Source: G965229615 sp965229615
Lineage (GTDB): Bacteria; Pseudomonadota; Alphaproteobacteria; Rickettsiales; Midichloriaceae
Reading direction: 5' to 3'
DNA length: 64,000 nucleotides
Assembly (NCBI GenBank): GCA_965229615.1
Contig: OZ245890.1
Coordinates: 806,001 to 870,000 of the forward strand
Below, one piece after another: positions 53,678-63,158 of this stretch. How positions within the stretch are numbered: the stretch's first letter is position 1; each line of letters opens with the position of its first letter. The notes below the pieces were generated by a model that saw only the letters and a list, made by a program, of their open reading frames with translations, did no database searches and had not been told where the DNA came from. The position numbers and the translations under genes were made by a program.

Positions 53678-55033
53678 TCAGATGATGAAGTTGATGACAC
53701 CATTATGTGAAAACAACATCACAACATCACTACTTATCCTTTCAACCTGCTTGCTGTCGCCAGTGCCTTGATTTCTATTACCATCTCCTGCTGTTTGTCT
53801 GTGCGACATATTAGAGGAATTATTCTGTTGAAAATGCAAATCTATTGGATCGTTTATACTACTATTTATATTATTCAATAATGCGTTTTTGATCTCATTT
53901 GCATTTTGTTGCAACATAGTAAGTGTTGAAGCTTTTTCAGCTATTATGTGTAATTCCATCTTATCACGCACATTGCATACAATTTTTACTGTACCAAGTG
54001 TTTCAGGATGTAATGATACCTCCATACCGCCATTCCTTAACAAATGCATACTCACATTCGATATGGCATTAGTTAATTGCCTTCCAACAACTTTTGTAAG
54101 ATTGTCATATCCATGTATATCAGTACTATAGTCAAAACTTATATTATGTGTATTGCAAACATACATCATCTCACCCGTTATAGGTGAATCTTGAGATGTA
54201 GAAGTTGAGATCGCATGTGTAAAGTTTCTATCACACATTGTAGCATTTCTAATTGCCTCATCAAATATGATACTATGTTCAACAGCATTTACTAGTTGTA
54301 CATCAGTAAGATTAACACCATCCACATTTGCTAAAAATGACGAATTTACGCCTGATCTCACGTGAGCTATGCTGTTACCATCCGACGAATTGTGATGAAG
54401 CTGCCAATCATTCGACAAACTCAGTGGCATATTAGGTGTTATAATCCAAGGATAGGAACTCACCTCGCAGGATAACATCTCGATAGGTGTTGCACATTCC
54501 ATGGTATTCAGCATTTCAGCAACTGCAGAATTATCCACAGCAAGATTCACATGATATATCAATGGTGATTGCATCATATCATCAAAAAACTCTTCAATAT
54601 CATACTGATTGCCATCATTCTCACATATTAGATTACTACTCTGGATTTGTTCCTGTAGTTTTATTACTTCTGATTGCATAGCGGCAGTCGAGTATCTTAC
54701 CCCGCCATCAGCTACTGCAACACTGCCATTATTACGAAATTCAACATTGACTGGCTTTAGTGTCAAAATATCATCATTAAACTGATTATCTGCATTGTCT
54801 GACACGTTATTACTTTCAACACTCTTTGCTTTTGGAACAGTATCATTTTCCAATTTAGCACAATTATCATCACAATCAGAGGCATTAACTTCCAACATTT
54901 TCTGAGACAATAGTTGCTTAAAAAGATCACTACCATCAATCGCACCAACCTGATCTATCTTGCTTTTACTATTACTGTTGTGGACCAAACAAGCTCCAGT
55001 GCGTGTAATATTAGTTTGTGTAGCGTTTGACAA
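53678..55033 (-). CDS. fliK: FliK-like flagellar hook-length control protein
   Basis: 451 residues. Residues 1-330 are low-complexity, Asn/Ser/Asp-rich and unconserved, as usual for FliK. The C-terminal domain (about 335-420) matches the Flg_hook pattern: SMHLLRNGGMEVSLHPETLG, TVKIVCNVRDKMELHIIAEK, then LQQNANEIKNALLN. A hydrophilic Gln/Asn tail follows. FliK sets hook length and switches export specificity. In a Rickettsiales genome this, with fliI at 61.8 kb, shows that flagellar export genes remain. Other genes of the hook are not adjacent. Confidence 0.75.
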   Translation of the reverse strand: MSNATQTNITRTGACLVHNSNSKSKIDQVGAIDGSDLFKQLLSQKMLEVNASDCDDNCAKLENDTVPKAKSVESNNVSDNADNQFNDDILTLKPVNVEFRNNGSVAVADGGVRYSTAAMQSEVIKLQEQIQSSNLICENDGNQYDIEEFFDDMMQSPLIYHVNLAVDNSAVAEMLNTMECATPIEMLSCEVSSYPWIITPNMPLSLSNDWQLHHNSSDGNSIAHVRSGVNSSFLANVDGVNLTDVQLVNAVEHSIIFDEAIRNATMCDRNFTHAISTSTSQDSPITGEMMYVCNTHNISFDYSTDIHGYDNLTKVVGRQLTNAISNVSMHLLRNGGMEVSLHPETLGTVKIVCNVRDKMELHIIAEKASTLTMLQQNANEIKNALLNNINSSINDPIDLHFQQNNSSNMSHRQTAGDGNRNQGTGDSKQVERISSDVVMLFSHNGVINFII

Positions 55034-55225
55034 TGCAAAAATTACTATCAGTTAATTGGTTTTATATGCTAACCATGCAACGAACGAATGCCTATAATTC
55101 TAGCACCTTCAATATTCTATGTCTATTAGATATTTCTACTTCCAAAACAAACAGTATATAACTATGGAACATACAGCAAAACAGCAAACAACTGCTAAAA
55201 GTCACTGCAAATGGTTAATTCATTA

Positions 55226-56689
55226 TCAACTAACACATGGTTCACTCAAGTTTGGAACAGTGTGTACAACATCACCCCAATTTTTAGCGTTTATAGTCCT
55301 CATACCTTCTGACTGCATTTTTTCAACAACTAACATGTTATAACGTTCATCTATACATTCACTTAATGTTACATCTCTTGCATTACCACGTAACTTTTGC
55401 ACAACTGCTTGAACACATGCTATTAAAAGATAGATACATCTGTGTCCCTTTGCAATGATACCTTCCTCACCATTGATATATCTTGCAAAAATATTATTTA
55501 TTGTGCACTGCAATACATTTTGTAGCTGAGTGTTGTTCAGCTTATCTTCTTCCACTCCAGATGCTTTTAGGCAGTTGTTGAATGCTTTGTAAAAGATTTC
55601 TATACCCACATTTTTATCCCTTATTAGACCAACCAACCCTCGTGTTAGTTGTTCAATATTCCTTTGCTCTATAACAGGTTGCTCATGACTTGATTGTTCA
55701 ATCTGAGCAGAATATACACTGGATCTATCAATATTATACCTAACAGATGACGACTGATGTTCTTCATCATCAATATTTTCACCGTCAACCTTAAATCTAC
55801 TATTTCCACCTTCTGCTGCTTCAAACATATTCAAGCCATTCCTAACTGCATCATGATCATTATATAATACACCTTCATCAGCATTGATTTGCTTGATAAC
55901 GCTAAATGTTGGAATCCATGTGTTACCTAAATTATTATTTTTCACATGGTTGAACATATTTATTGTTGACACTTCTACATAAACATCGCTACCTAACTCA
56001 ATACTAAATTGTTTAATCAAAGTATTAAGCATCTTATGATCTAAAATCTCTTCAATACCAGCCTTGATCAAGATGTAAATCGCATCATTTATCTGTGCCA
56101 TAGTTTCACCTGAAGCGTAAATCCTGTCACTAATATGACATCCATTCACTACTTTAACAAAATGAGGTAACTTTTGCTTTCTTTCGTCTACTTGCAGTTC
56201 TACAAATTGTTCTTGGAAATCTTTATTAGCGACATACTCTGCAAGCGTAGCAAGCCAAAGCTCATAGAATAAATTACCATCTTTACATTGTCGTAACTGT
56301 TGATTGCCATTTTCCATCCAGAGATTATATGCATTATACAAGTTAAAAACTATATCTTTTGCTTCCTCAAAATTATATCCATTTTCCTCTTTATCATGAA
56401 AATCAATTACATTGCTCACTAAATATTTGTCAAGATCATTCTTATCTTCTATTATAATATTATTTGTAGTGAGTGTAAAAATTATATCATTCACTTCTTG
56501 CATGAAGTTAGCTGAAACATCTTCTAAAGACCTAACAATGTCAATTTGTGCTGCTACTTGATATAATATAGGTGTTTTTATATAAGCATCGCGATTGATA
56601 TTGCACACTTGTTTATAATTATCATCTTCTGCATTGTATACTACCTCTTGTTGCCCTGCACTACCATATAAATTTTCAGCATATTGCAT
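55226..56689 (-). CDS. 487-residue unknown with the C-terminal CR/KDK-type module
   Basis: Function unknown. The frame reaches an ATG at 56719, but the ATG at 56689 is preceded by AGAGGAGGAGAT, the best ribosome-binding site of any family member, and is chosen here. Mostly helical and soluble, with no signal peptide. Residues about 310-360 are a polar linker (DDEEHQSSSVRYNIDRSSVY). The module lies at 55313-55501: IFARYINGEEG, CIYLLIACVQAVVQKLRGNA, SECIDERYNM. The F-x-R-Y-I, V-Q-A, L-x-G and EC-[IV]-x-ER positions match the proteins at 22-26 kb, though KDK is replaced. A further 28 residues follow the module, unlike the others. Confidence 0.75.
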   Translation of the reverse strand: MQYAENLYGSAGQQEVVYNAEDDNYKQVCNINRDAYIKTPILYQVAAQIDIVRSLEDVSANFMQEVNDIIFTLTTNNIIIEDKNDLDKYLVSNVIDFHDKEENGYNFEEAKDIVFNLYNAYNLWMENGNQQLRQCKDGNLFYELWLATLAEYVANKDFQEQFVELQVDERKQKLPHFVKVVNGCHISDRIYASGETMAQINDAIYILIKAGIEEILDHKMLNTLIKQFSIELGSDVYVEVSTINMFNHVKNNNLGNTWIPTFSVIKQINADEGVLYNDHDAVRNGLNMFEAAEGGNSRFKVDGENIDDEEHQSSSVRYNIDRSSVYSAQIEQSSHEQPVIEQRNIEQLTRGLVGLIRDKNVGIEIFYKAFNNCLKASGVEEDKLNNTQLQNVLQCTINNIFARYINGEEGIIAKGHRCIYLLIACVQAVVQKLRGNARDVTLSECIDERYNMLVVEKMQSEGMRTINAKNWGDVVHTVPNLSEPCVS

Positions 56690-56959
56690 ATCTCCTCCTC
56701 TAACTAAACCATCAAGCATTTTTCCTAACTCATTAATTTATTGTATTTGACCTCATACTACTAGTTAGATATTAAATAAATATTAAGATCTATAAAAATT
56801 TTCAATCATCAAGTGGTATCACTTATGTTTACTCATGCTACTTTCTCTTATAGTAAGACACCGATTAACTAACAATCAAGTGTGAAAAATAATTGAATAG
56901 ATGAATAAAAATAATACAACAACTATGAAGAAAAAGCAGTATCTAGTATGAATGAGTAT

Positions 56960-56981
56960 GACACTCTCATGCAAGAGTGTC
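56960..56981. terminator. Hairpin at the end of dnaK
   Basis: Perfect 8-bp stem GACACTCT (56960-56967) / AGAGTGTC (56974-56981) with a 6-base loop, 15 bp beyond the dnaK stop. No T-run follows on the minus strand. The rest of the 270-bp space (56720-56959) is AT-rich and holds the upstream region of the module-family gene. Confidence 0.5.
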
Positions 56982-56995
56982 TATATGTAATTTAT

Positions 56996-58915
56996 CTACT
57001 GTTTATTTTCATTGTCTTCTTTTTTAACTTCCTCAAAATCAGCATCAACAACCTTTTCATCTTTTTTATTTTCAGCACCCGCATCACCATCACTTCCAGT
57101 ATTATCCTGAGCACTCTGACTATATATATACTGACCTATCTTCATTGAAGCTTCAGTTAGCTTTTCAACCTTACTGTTAATGGCTTCTACATCATCGCTT
57201 TCTAGTATGGATCTAACATCAGCTATTGCAGTTTCAACTGCTGATTTCTCAGCTGCAGGAATCTTATCACCATACTCTTTGAGACTCTTTTCTGTTGAAT
57301 AGACTATGCTATCAGCCTTATTTCTAGCTTCTATCAACACACGACGCTTTTCATCAGCATCAGCATTCATCTCAGCATCCTTCACCATTTTCTGTATTTC
57401 AGCATCGCTCAAACCACCAGATGACTGTATTGTGATACGTTGCTCCTTACCACTTGCTTTATCCTTAGCTGAGACGTGCAATATACCATTTGCATCAACA
57501 TCAAATGTAACCTCAATTTGAGGTAGTCCACGAGGGGCTGGTGGAATACCTTCAAGATTGAATTGTCCTAGCAATTTGTTGTCTGCTGCCATCTTGCGCT
57601 CACCTTGAAATACCTTGATCGTTACGGCAACCTGATTGTCATCAGCAGTTGAAAAGACTTGACTTTTCTTTGTAGGAATTGTTGTATTACGCTCTATCAA
57701 TGGAGTGAATACACCACCAAGCGTTTCTATACCTATTGATAATGGTGTGACATCAAGCAACACAACATCCTTCACATCACCACGTAATACAGCACCTTGA
57801 ATCGCAGCACCTATAGCAACAACTTCATCAGGATTAACACCCTTATGTGGCTCCCTACCGAAAAATTTCTTAACCTTCTCAATAACCTTTGGCATACGTG
57901 TCATGCCACCAACAAGCACAACATCATCAATCTGTCCTACTGATATGCCTGCATCTTTGATAGCTAGTTCACAAGGCTTCATTGTATTCTCTATTAGATC
58001 ATCAACCAAGCTTTCGAGTTTTGCTCTAGTCATCTTAATGTTCAGATGTTTAGGACCAGATGCATCAGCTGTAATATAGGGTAGATTAATCTCTGTCTCC
58101 ATACTGCTAGACAATTCAATCTTAGCCTTCTCTGCTGCCTCCTTCAGTCTTTGTAAAGCTGATTTATCATTCATTAGGTTCATACCACTGCTGGCCTTAA
58201 ATTCATCACACAAGTACTGTAATATACGCAAATCAAAGTCTTCACCACCCAAAAATGTGTCACCATTTGTAGACTTAACCTCAAATACCCCATCACCAAT
58301 TTCTAGTATTGAAACATCAAAAGTACCACCACCAAGATCATATACAACAATTGTTTTAGTACCAGATTTATCTAAACCATATGCCAACGCTGCTGCGGTT
58401 GGCTCGTTGATAATACGCAATACATCTAAACCAGCTATACGCCCTGCATCCTTTGTGGCTTGCCGTTGCGAATCATTAAAATAAGCTGGTACAGTAATAA
58501 CTGCCTGTGTAACTTTTTCACCAAGAAAACTTTCAGCTGTTTCCTTCATCTTTTGTAGAACCATTGCACTGATTTGACTTGGTGCATACTTCTCATCCCT
58601 TGCCTCTACCCATGCATCACCATTTGCAGCACTGATTATATGATATGGTACTTTTGCTGCAAGTTCCTTTGTTTTTGAATCACTATACCTACGACCTATT
58701 AGTCTTTTGACTGCAAAAATCGTGTTATTAGGATTTGTTACAGCTTGTCGTTTTGCTGCTTGCCCAACAAGCCTTTCACCACCATCTGTGAAGGCAATGA
58801 TCGAAGGTGTAGTTCTTGTACCTTCACTGTTTTCAATCACACGCGCATTACTACCATCCATTACTGCAACGCAGGAATTTGTTGTTCCCAAATCTATACC
58901 TATAATCTTACTCAT
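56996..58915 (-). CDS. dnaK: Hsp70 chaperone DnaK
   Basis: 639-residue chaperone of normal length. Signatures are IIGIDLGTTNSCVAVMDG, VYDLGGGTFDVSILEIGDG, VVLVGGMTRMPKVIEKVKKF, the linker VVLLDVTPLSIGIE and the substrate domain with ITIQSSGGLSDAEI. The tail is acidic and Lys-rich (VVDADFEEVKKEDNENKQ). No dnaJ follows; a hairpin ends the transcript. The upstream region is AT-rich, without a clear RpoH-type promoter. Confidence 0.98.
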   Translation of the reverse strand: MSKIIGIDLGTTNSCVAVMDGSNARVIENSEGTRTTPSIIAFTDGGERLVGQAAKRQAVTNPNNTIFAVKRLIGRRYSDSKTKELAAKVPYHIISAANGDAWVEARDEKYAPSQISAMVLQKMKETAESFLGEKVTQAVITVPAYFNDSQRQATKDAGRIAGLDVLRIINEPTAAALAYGLDKSGTKTIVVYDLGGGTFDVSILEIGDGVFEVKSTNGDTFLGGEDFDLRILQYLCDEFKASSGMNLMNDKSALQRLKEAAEKAKIELSSSMETEINLPYITADASGPKHLNIKMTRAKLESLVDDLIENTMKPCELAIKDAGISVGQIDDVVLVGGMTRMPKVIEKVKKFFGREPHKGVNPDEVVAIGAAIQGAVLRGDVKDVVLLDVTPLSIGIETLGGVFTPLIERNTTIPTKKSQVFSTADDNQVAVTIKVFQGERKMAADNKLLGQFNLEGIPPAPRGLPQIEVTFDVDANGILHVSAKDKASGKEQRITIQSSGGLSDAEIQKMVKDAEMNADADEKRRVLIEARNKADSIVYSTEKSLKEYGDKIPAAEKSAVETAIADVRSILESDDVEAINSKVEKLTEASMKIGQYIYSQSAQDNTGSDGDAGAENKKDEKVVDADFEEVKKEDNENKQ

Positions 58916-59040
58916 CTTTTTTTGTTATTGTTTGTTGTTTCAAACAGGTGTGTCTAATTGATAGACTTTACCTGAGCTTATTATGATATATATGAAACTT
59001 CTGAGACGATACAAGAACCTGATAACAAATAAATCTGTAC

Positions 59041-59787
59041 CTATCTTCTAGCATTCATAGGATCATATTTTGATCCCTTACATAATTTATTGCTATGAAA
59101 ATCAATGTTTTTTTTCAAAAAACCTACCAACGCTTTGTCCGGTATGTCATAAGGTACTGCATCCAATACCTTGAGAACTATTGTACCAGGTTTCTTTACC
59201 ATACTATTGTTTACCCAATGCATACCAGAATTGAGTGCAACTGGAATTATTGGTACAGAGTATGATCTTCTCAATAGCACAATACCCGAACGATATGGCC
59301 TACTGTCAAATGGCTGTACTCTTGTGCCCTCAGGAAAAATCACTACATGTCTGCCACCTTCCAAAGCATGTTGTGTAGCATTTTTAACCTGTTTAATTGC
59401 ATTTATGCTGCTCTTTCTATCAATTATTATCATCGACATTTTCCTCAAATACCAACCATATATCGGTATACTTGTTAATTCTTTCTTTATAACAAAAACT
59501 GGATTTTTTAATAAACATAACAAAAATATTGTTTCCCATGCTGATTGATGTTTTACAACTATTATCGATGGTCTGTTAGGTATTTTATATTGCGATAGCA
59601 CTTTATGATCAATCCTGCATATGTATTTCAATCCAAATATCACTATCTTCGCCCAAATATAGCCACACTGCCCAAAGACTCTATGTCCTGTTGGCAAAAT
59701 AAGAGTTGGTAAACATAAAATACCCCACATAGCTGTCCAGAAACATAGGAACAAAGAAAAAAGTAAACTTCTAAATTTAATTATCAC
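59041..59787 (-). CDS. plsC: 1-acyl-sn-glycerol-3-phosphate acyltransferase
   Basis: Makes phosphatidic acid. The 248-residue protein has an N-terminal hydrophobic stretch (SLFLCFWTAMWGILCLPTLI). Catalytic box 1 reads IVVKHQSAWETIF, that is H-x4-E rather than H-x4-D; KHQSAWE is, as far as I know, common in alphaproteobacterial members. Box 3 is intact (VVIFPEGTRVQPF), as is the VPIIPVALNSG strand. Minus strand, upstream of dnaK with 125 bp between; function is likely normal. Confidence 0.9.
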   Translation of the reverse strand: MIIKFRSLLFSLFLCFWTAMWGILCLPTLILPTGHRVFGQCGYIWAKIVIFGLKYICRIDHKVLSQYKIPNRPSIIVVKHQSAWETIFLLCLLKNPVFVIKKELTSIPIYGWYLRKMSMIIIDRKSSINAIKQVKNATQHALEGGRHVVIFPEGTRVQPFDSRPYRSGIVLLRRSYSVPIIPVALNSGMHWVNNSMVKKPGTIVLKVLDAVPYDIPDKALVGFLKKNIDFHSNKLCKGSKYDPMNARR

Positions 59788-59969
59788 CTTGAGAAATAGA
59801 ATATATTATTAAAATATAAAAATGCATTGCTGTGTAATCACTAGCACAAAACAGATTTTTTCATACTACGCATACTATAGTGTCTAACATACGTATTGTT
59901 GAAAATCATCATAATACAGAATATACTGTTTTGATTTGAGAAGTCATTTAAAAAATAATAACTATTAAA

Positions 59970-60578
59970 ATGTTCCATACCATTTTAGAAATAGTAGAAG
60001 ATATCAAACAAGGAAAGATTGTAATAGTACTTGATGACGAGAGGGAAAATGAAGGAGATATGGTTGTTGCTGCACAGTTTGCAACACCTGATACATTACG
60101 TTTTATGACTAAATATGGGTGTGGCATCATATGTATGCCAATGGCAAAACAAATAATTGAAAACTTGGAACTTGAACTGCAGCCTCGCAGATATATTGAT
60201 AACCTGCACAACTGTTTATACACAGTGTCAATTGATGCAAGGCATGGTATTGGTAGTGGTATCTCAGCTGAAGATAGAGCAACAACAATACAAGCTGCAG
60301 TACAAGCAGTAAAGGATGATATAAAAACACCTGGGCATATATTTCCAATATTAGCACATGATGATGGTGTGTTAGGACGTATTGGACATACTGAAGCATC
60401 AGTTGATATTGTAAAACTAGCGGGTTTGACACCAGCTGCAGTACTCACTGAAGTGATGGATGAAAACCGTGATGCTGCTGCAGCGTACGATGAATTACTT
60501 GCATTTGCAAAAAGACATCAAATAAAAATTTGTAAGATATGTGATTTGGTAGCTTATAGAAAAGCTCATTTGCTATAG
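59970..60578 (+). CDS. ribB: 3,4-dihydroxy-2-butanone-4-phosphate synthase
   Basis: Supplies the four-carbon unit for riboflavin. The 202 residues are the RibB domain alone, without fused GTP cyclohydrolase II. Conserved parts are VLDDERENEGDMVVAA, GCGIICMPM, SIDARHGIGSGISAEDRATT, the GHIFPILAHDDGVLGRIGHT loop and AAVLTEVMDENRDAA. Its stop overlaps that of rluC in the palindrome CTATAG (60573-60578), a tail-to-tail arrangement. Confidence 0.95.
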   Translation: MFHTILEIVEDIKQGKIVIVLDDERENEGDMVVAAQFATPDTLRFMTKYGCGIICMPMAKQIIENLELELQPRRYIDNLHNCLYTVSIDARHGIGSGISAEDRATTIQAAVQAVKDDIKTPGHIFPILAHDDGVLGRIGHTEASVDIVKLAGLTPAAVLTEVMDENRDAAAAYDELLAFAKRHQIKICKICDLVAYRKAHLL

Positions 60579-61631
60579 TCGAACAGTAGTGGCATCATAG
60601 TTAAAACCTTTACTCAATAGTACATCCATAAAACTTTTCTGCAGTGGTGCATGCAACTCAATTTTTTTTCCAAAAAGTATCATTGATATGTAAGCAGAAT
60701 GCAAGCACAGTGTGCTTGTACTGCACAAATCATCAGTCACTTGTTTCACAAGTATTTTCATCACACTCTTTTCACGATTGATCTTACTATGTACCCATGA
60801 TGTATATTTACTATTATATTTCACATCACCAAATATCGGAATGCCACTCATTGCAGCATGAGCACGAATCTGATGAGTTCTGCCTGTAACAATCTGAAAT
60901 CGTATCAGACTCATTGTTTTATCACTATTTACTAGTTGTACTTTATAATGAGTTATTGCCTCCTTGCCATTGATTGGACAATATGCCACATATTCCTTGT
61001 TTTGATACCACTTCATTTTGCACAATGGTGTGGATATAGTGCCATTTTGTATTTTAGGTACTCCATAACATAGTGCAAGGTAGTATTTAATAACATCACC
61101 TGATTTGAATAGTCTACCCAATTCCGTTGCTGTTCTGTTATTTTTAGCTATCACTATGACGCCACTTGTGTCTTTATCTATACGATGTACTAGTTTTGGT
61201 TTTTGATTGTCACTCTGCAACAGATGCAACACATCATCAAGACTAATTTTTATATTTGTCCCTCCTTGTACTGCAAAACCTGACGGTTTATTTATAGCAA
61301 TGATATTTTCATCACTGTATAACACTGAGTTATGAATTTGCTTAGCAATAGTTGCATGGTATTTTCCTTTATTTATTGTCACATGTTTGGAAGTTACCAT
61401 AGCAAAGTTATATATGTCGGCTTTACGCACTGTAATAATATCATTGCATTGCAATTTATATGATTGCTTCTGACGTTTTCTATTGACTCTCACTGATCCC
61501 TTCCTAAGTAGTTGCGCTACCAATAAAAATGAAATATTAGGAAAATGTCTTTTAAACCATCGATCTATTCTAATGTTCTGATCTTCATCTAATACTTGAA
61601 ATGACTCAATAGCTTTATATCCCTCATCCAT
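60573..61631 (-). CDS. rluC: RluC/RluD-family ribosomal large-subunit pseudouridine synthase
   Basis: Isomerises uridines in 23S rRNA. The 352 residues start with an S4 RNA-binding domain (IRIDRWFKRHFPNISFLLVA, QLLRKGSVRVNRKRQ), followed by the catalytic core LVHRIDKDTSGVIVIAKN with the active Asp, and RFQIVTGRTHQIRAHAAMSG. The last 60 residues are less conserved. RluC is preferred over RluD by the S4 spacing, but the site specificity cannot be proved. Confidence 0.88.
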   Translation of the reverse strand: MDEGYKAIESFQVLDEDQNIRIDRWFKRHFPNISFLLVAQLLRKGSVRVNRKRQKQSYKLQCNDIITVRKADIYNFAMVTSKHVTINKGKYHATIAKQIHNSVLYSDENIIAINKPSGFAVQGGTNIKISLDDVLHLLQSDNQKPKLVHRIDKDTSGVIVIAKNNRTATELGRLFKSGDVIKYYLALCYGVPKIQNGTISTPLCKMKWYQNKEYVAYCPINGKEAITHYKVQLVNSDKTMSLIRFQIVTGRTHQIRAHAAMSGIPIFGDVKYNSKYTSWVHSKINREKSVMKILVKQVTDDLCSTSTLCLHSAYISMILFGKKIELHAPLQKSFMDVLLSKGFNYDATTVRL

Positions 61632-61814
61632 ATGGGTTTATATTAGTTCAATATTTTCACAACAGTATGATTACATCACTGCTACAGGTTTTTGAAATGA
61701 CTATAATCATTAGTATATCAAATAAAATTCTTCTATTTTGTATGCAAGAATTATCATATAATATTGATCAAAATAAATGCTGTTTACTGTTATAATAAAA
61801 TAAACATTCAGGTG

Positions 61815-63155
61815 ATGTTGAAAAGACTGCACAATATTATACATGAAATTGAGAACATACCAGCAGAATCTATATATGGCAAAGTTGTTGCTGTACGCGG
61901 GCTCCTGATCGAAGCCGTCGGGTTATATCACTACAGCAGTATAGGTGCTCAGTGCGAGATTATCACGACGTACGATACCATAGTAAAAGCTGAAGTCATT
62001 GGTGTGAAAAATGATACTACACTTCTGATGCCATTCAGCAATACTACTGGCATATCACTTGGAGCAACTGTGAGAATTATCTCAAGTCATCAACATATAT
62101 ACCCTAGCGTTTCATGGATGGGTAGAGTCATAGATAGTTTTGGACAACCAATTGATAGCAAGGGCCCATTAACGCATGGTGATCAGCCATATCATTTGCA
62201 AAGCACCCCTCCACTTGCACATCTACGCAAGAGGGTAGGAACGAAGGTTAATATGGGAATCAGAGCTATTAACACATTTTTAACCTGTTGTGAAGGCCAG
62301 AGGATGGGTATATTCTCAGGGTCAGGAGTCGGCAAGTCAATGATGATGGCAATGATGACAAAATTTGCTGATATAGATGTTAAAATTATTGGCCTAATAG
62401 GTGAAAGGGGACGGGAAGTCCAAGAGTTCATAGAAGATTACTTAGGGAATGATGGATTAGCAAAAGCAATCGTTGTTGTTGCAACATCAGATGAATCAGC
62501 ATTGGCAAGGAGACAGGCTGCATACTTGACGTTAACACTTTCCGAATATTTTCGTGATCTTGGTATGAATGTATTGTGTATGATGGATAACCTCACTAGA
62601 TTTGCAATGGCCCAAAGAGAAATAGGATTGGCTGGTGGCGAGCCACCCACAACAAAGGGTTATCCACCCAGTGTCTTCAGTCTACTGCCAAAGCTTTTGG
62701 AAAGAGCTGGACCAGGTCAAGCACACCAAGGATCAATCACTGGTTTGTTCAGTGTTCTTGTTGAAAATGATGATACAAATGAACCAATAGCAGATACTGT
62801 GCGTGGTATATTGGATGGACATATAGTATTGGATAGAAAAATAGCAGGCAAGGGAATATATCCTGCAATCGATATTCTTAATAGTGTTTCACGTATGATG
62901 CCACGATGCAATACAAGTGATGAAAATGCTGTAGTCAACCATGCAAGATATTTGTTATCTACATATAATGAAATGTCAGATATGATAAGAATAGGAGCTT
63001 ACAAAAATGGTGCCGACCCTGAAGTTGATGAAGCAATCCAATATCATACATCTTTGAATGCATTTATATCACAAGACTTTAATGAACCTGAAACACTACA
63101 GTCATCACACGATAAGCTTGCTGCTGCAATTAATTTCAAGAAAACCACTGCATAG
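61815..63155 (+). CDS. fliI: Flagellar type III export ATPase FliI
   Basis: F1-like ATPase that energises flagellar protein export. The frame reaches a TTG at 61764, but the ATG at 61815 (MLKRLHNIIHEIEN) gives 446 residues, the usual length. Diagnostic parts are FLTCCEGQRMGIFSGSGVGK (Walker A), IGLIGERGREVQEFIEDYLG, FRDLGMNVLCMMDNLTRFAM and GGEPPTTKGYPPSVFSLLPK. The CCEGQRMGIFSGSGVGKS wording is FliI-specific, separating it from F1 beta, InvC or YscN. It lies 3 bp before murE, which is unusual. Confidence 0.94.
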   Translation: MLKRLHNIIHEIENIPAESIYGKVVAVRGLLIEAVGLYHYSSIGAQCEIITTYDTIVKAEVIGVKNDTTLLMPFSNTTGISLGATVRIISSHQHIYPSVSWMGRVIDSFGQPIDSKGPLTHGDQPYHLQSTPPLAHLRKRVGTKVNMGIRAINTFLTCCEGQRMGIFSGSGVGKSMMMAMMTKFADIDVKIIGLIGERGREVQEFIEDYLGNDGLAKAIVVVATSDESALARRQAAYLTLTLSEYFRDLGMNVLCMMDNLTRFAMAQREIGLAGGEPPTTKGYPPSVFSLLPKLLERAGPGQAHQGSITGLFSVLVENDDTNEPIADTVRGILDGHIVLDRKIAGKGIYPAIDILNSVSRMMPRCNTSDENAVVNHARYLLSTYNEMSDMIRIGAYKNGADPEVDEAIQYHTSLNAFISQDFNEPETLQSSHDKLAAAINFKKTTA

Positions 63156-63158
63156 CAA

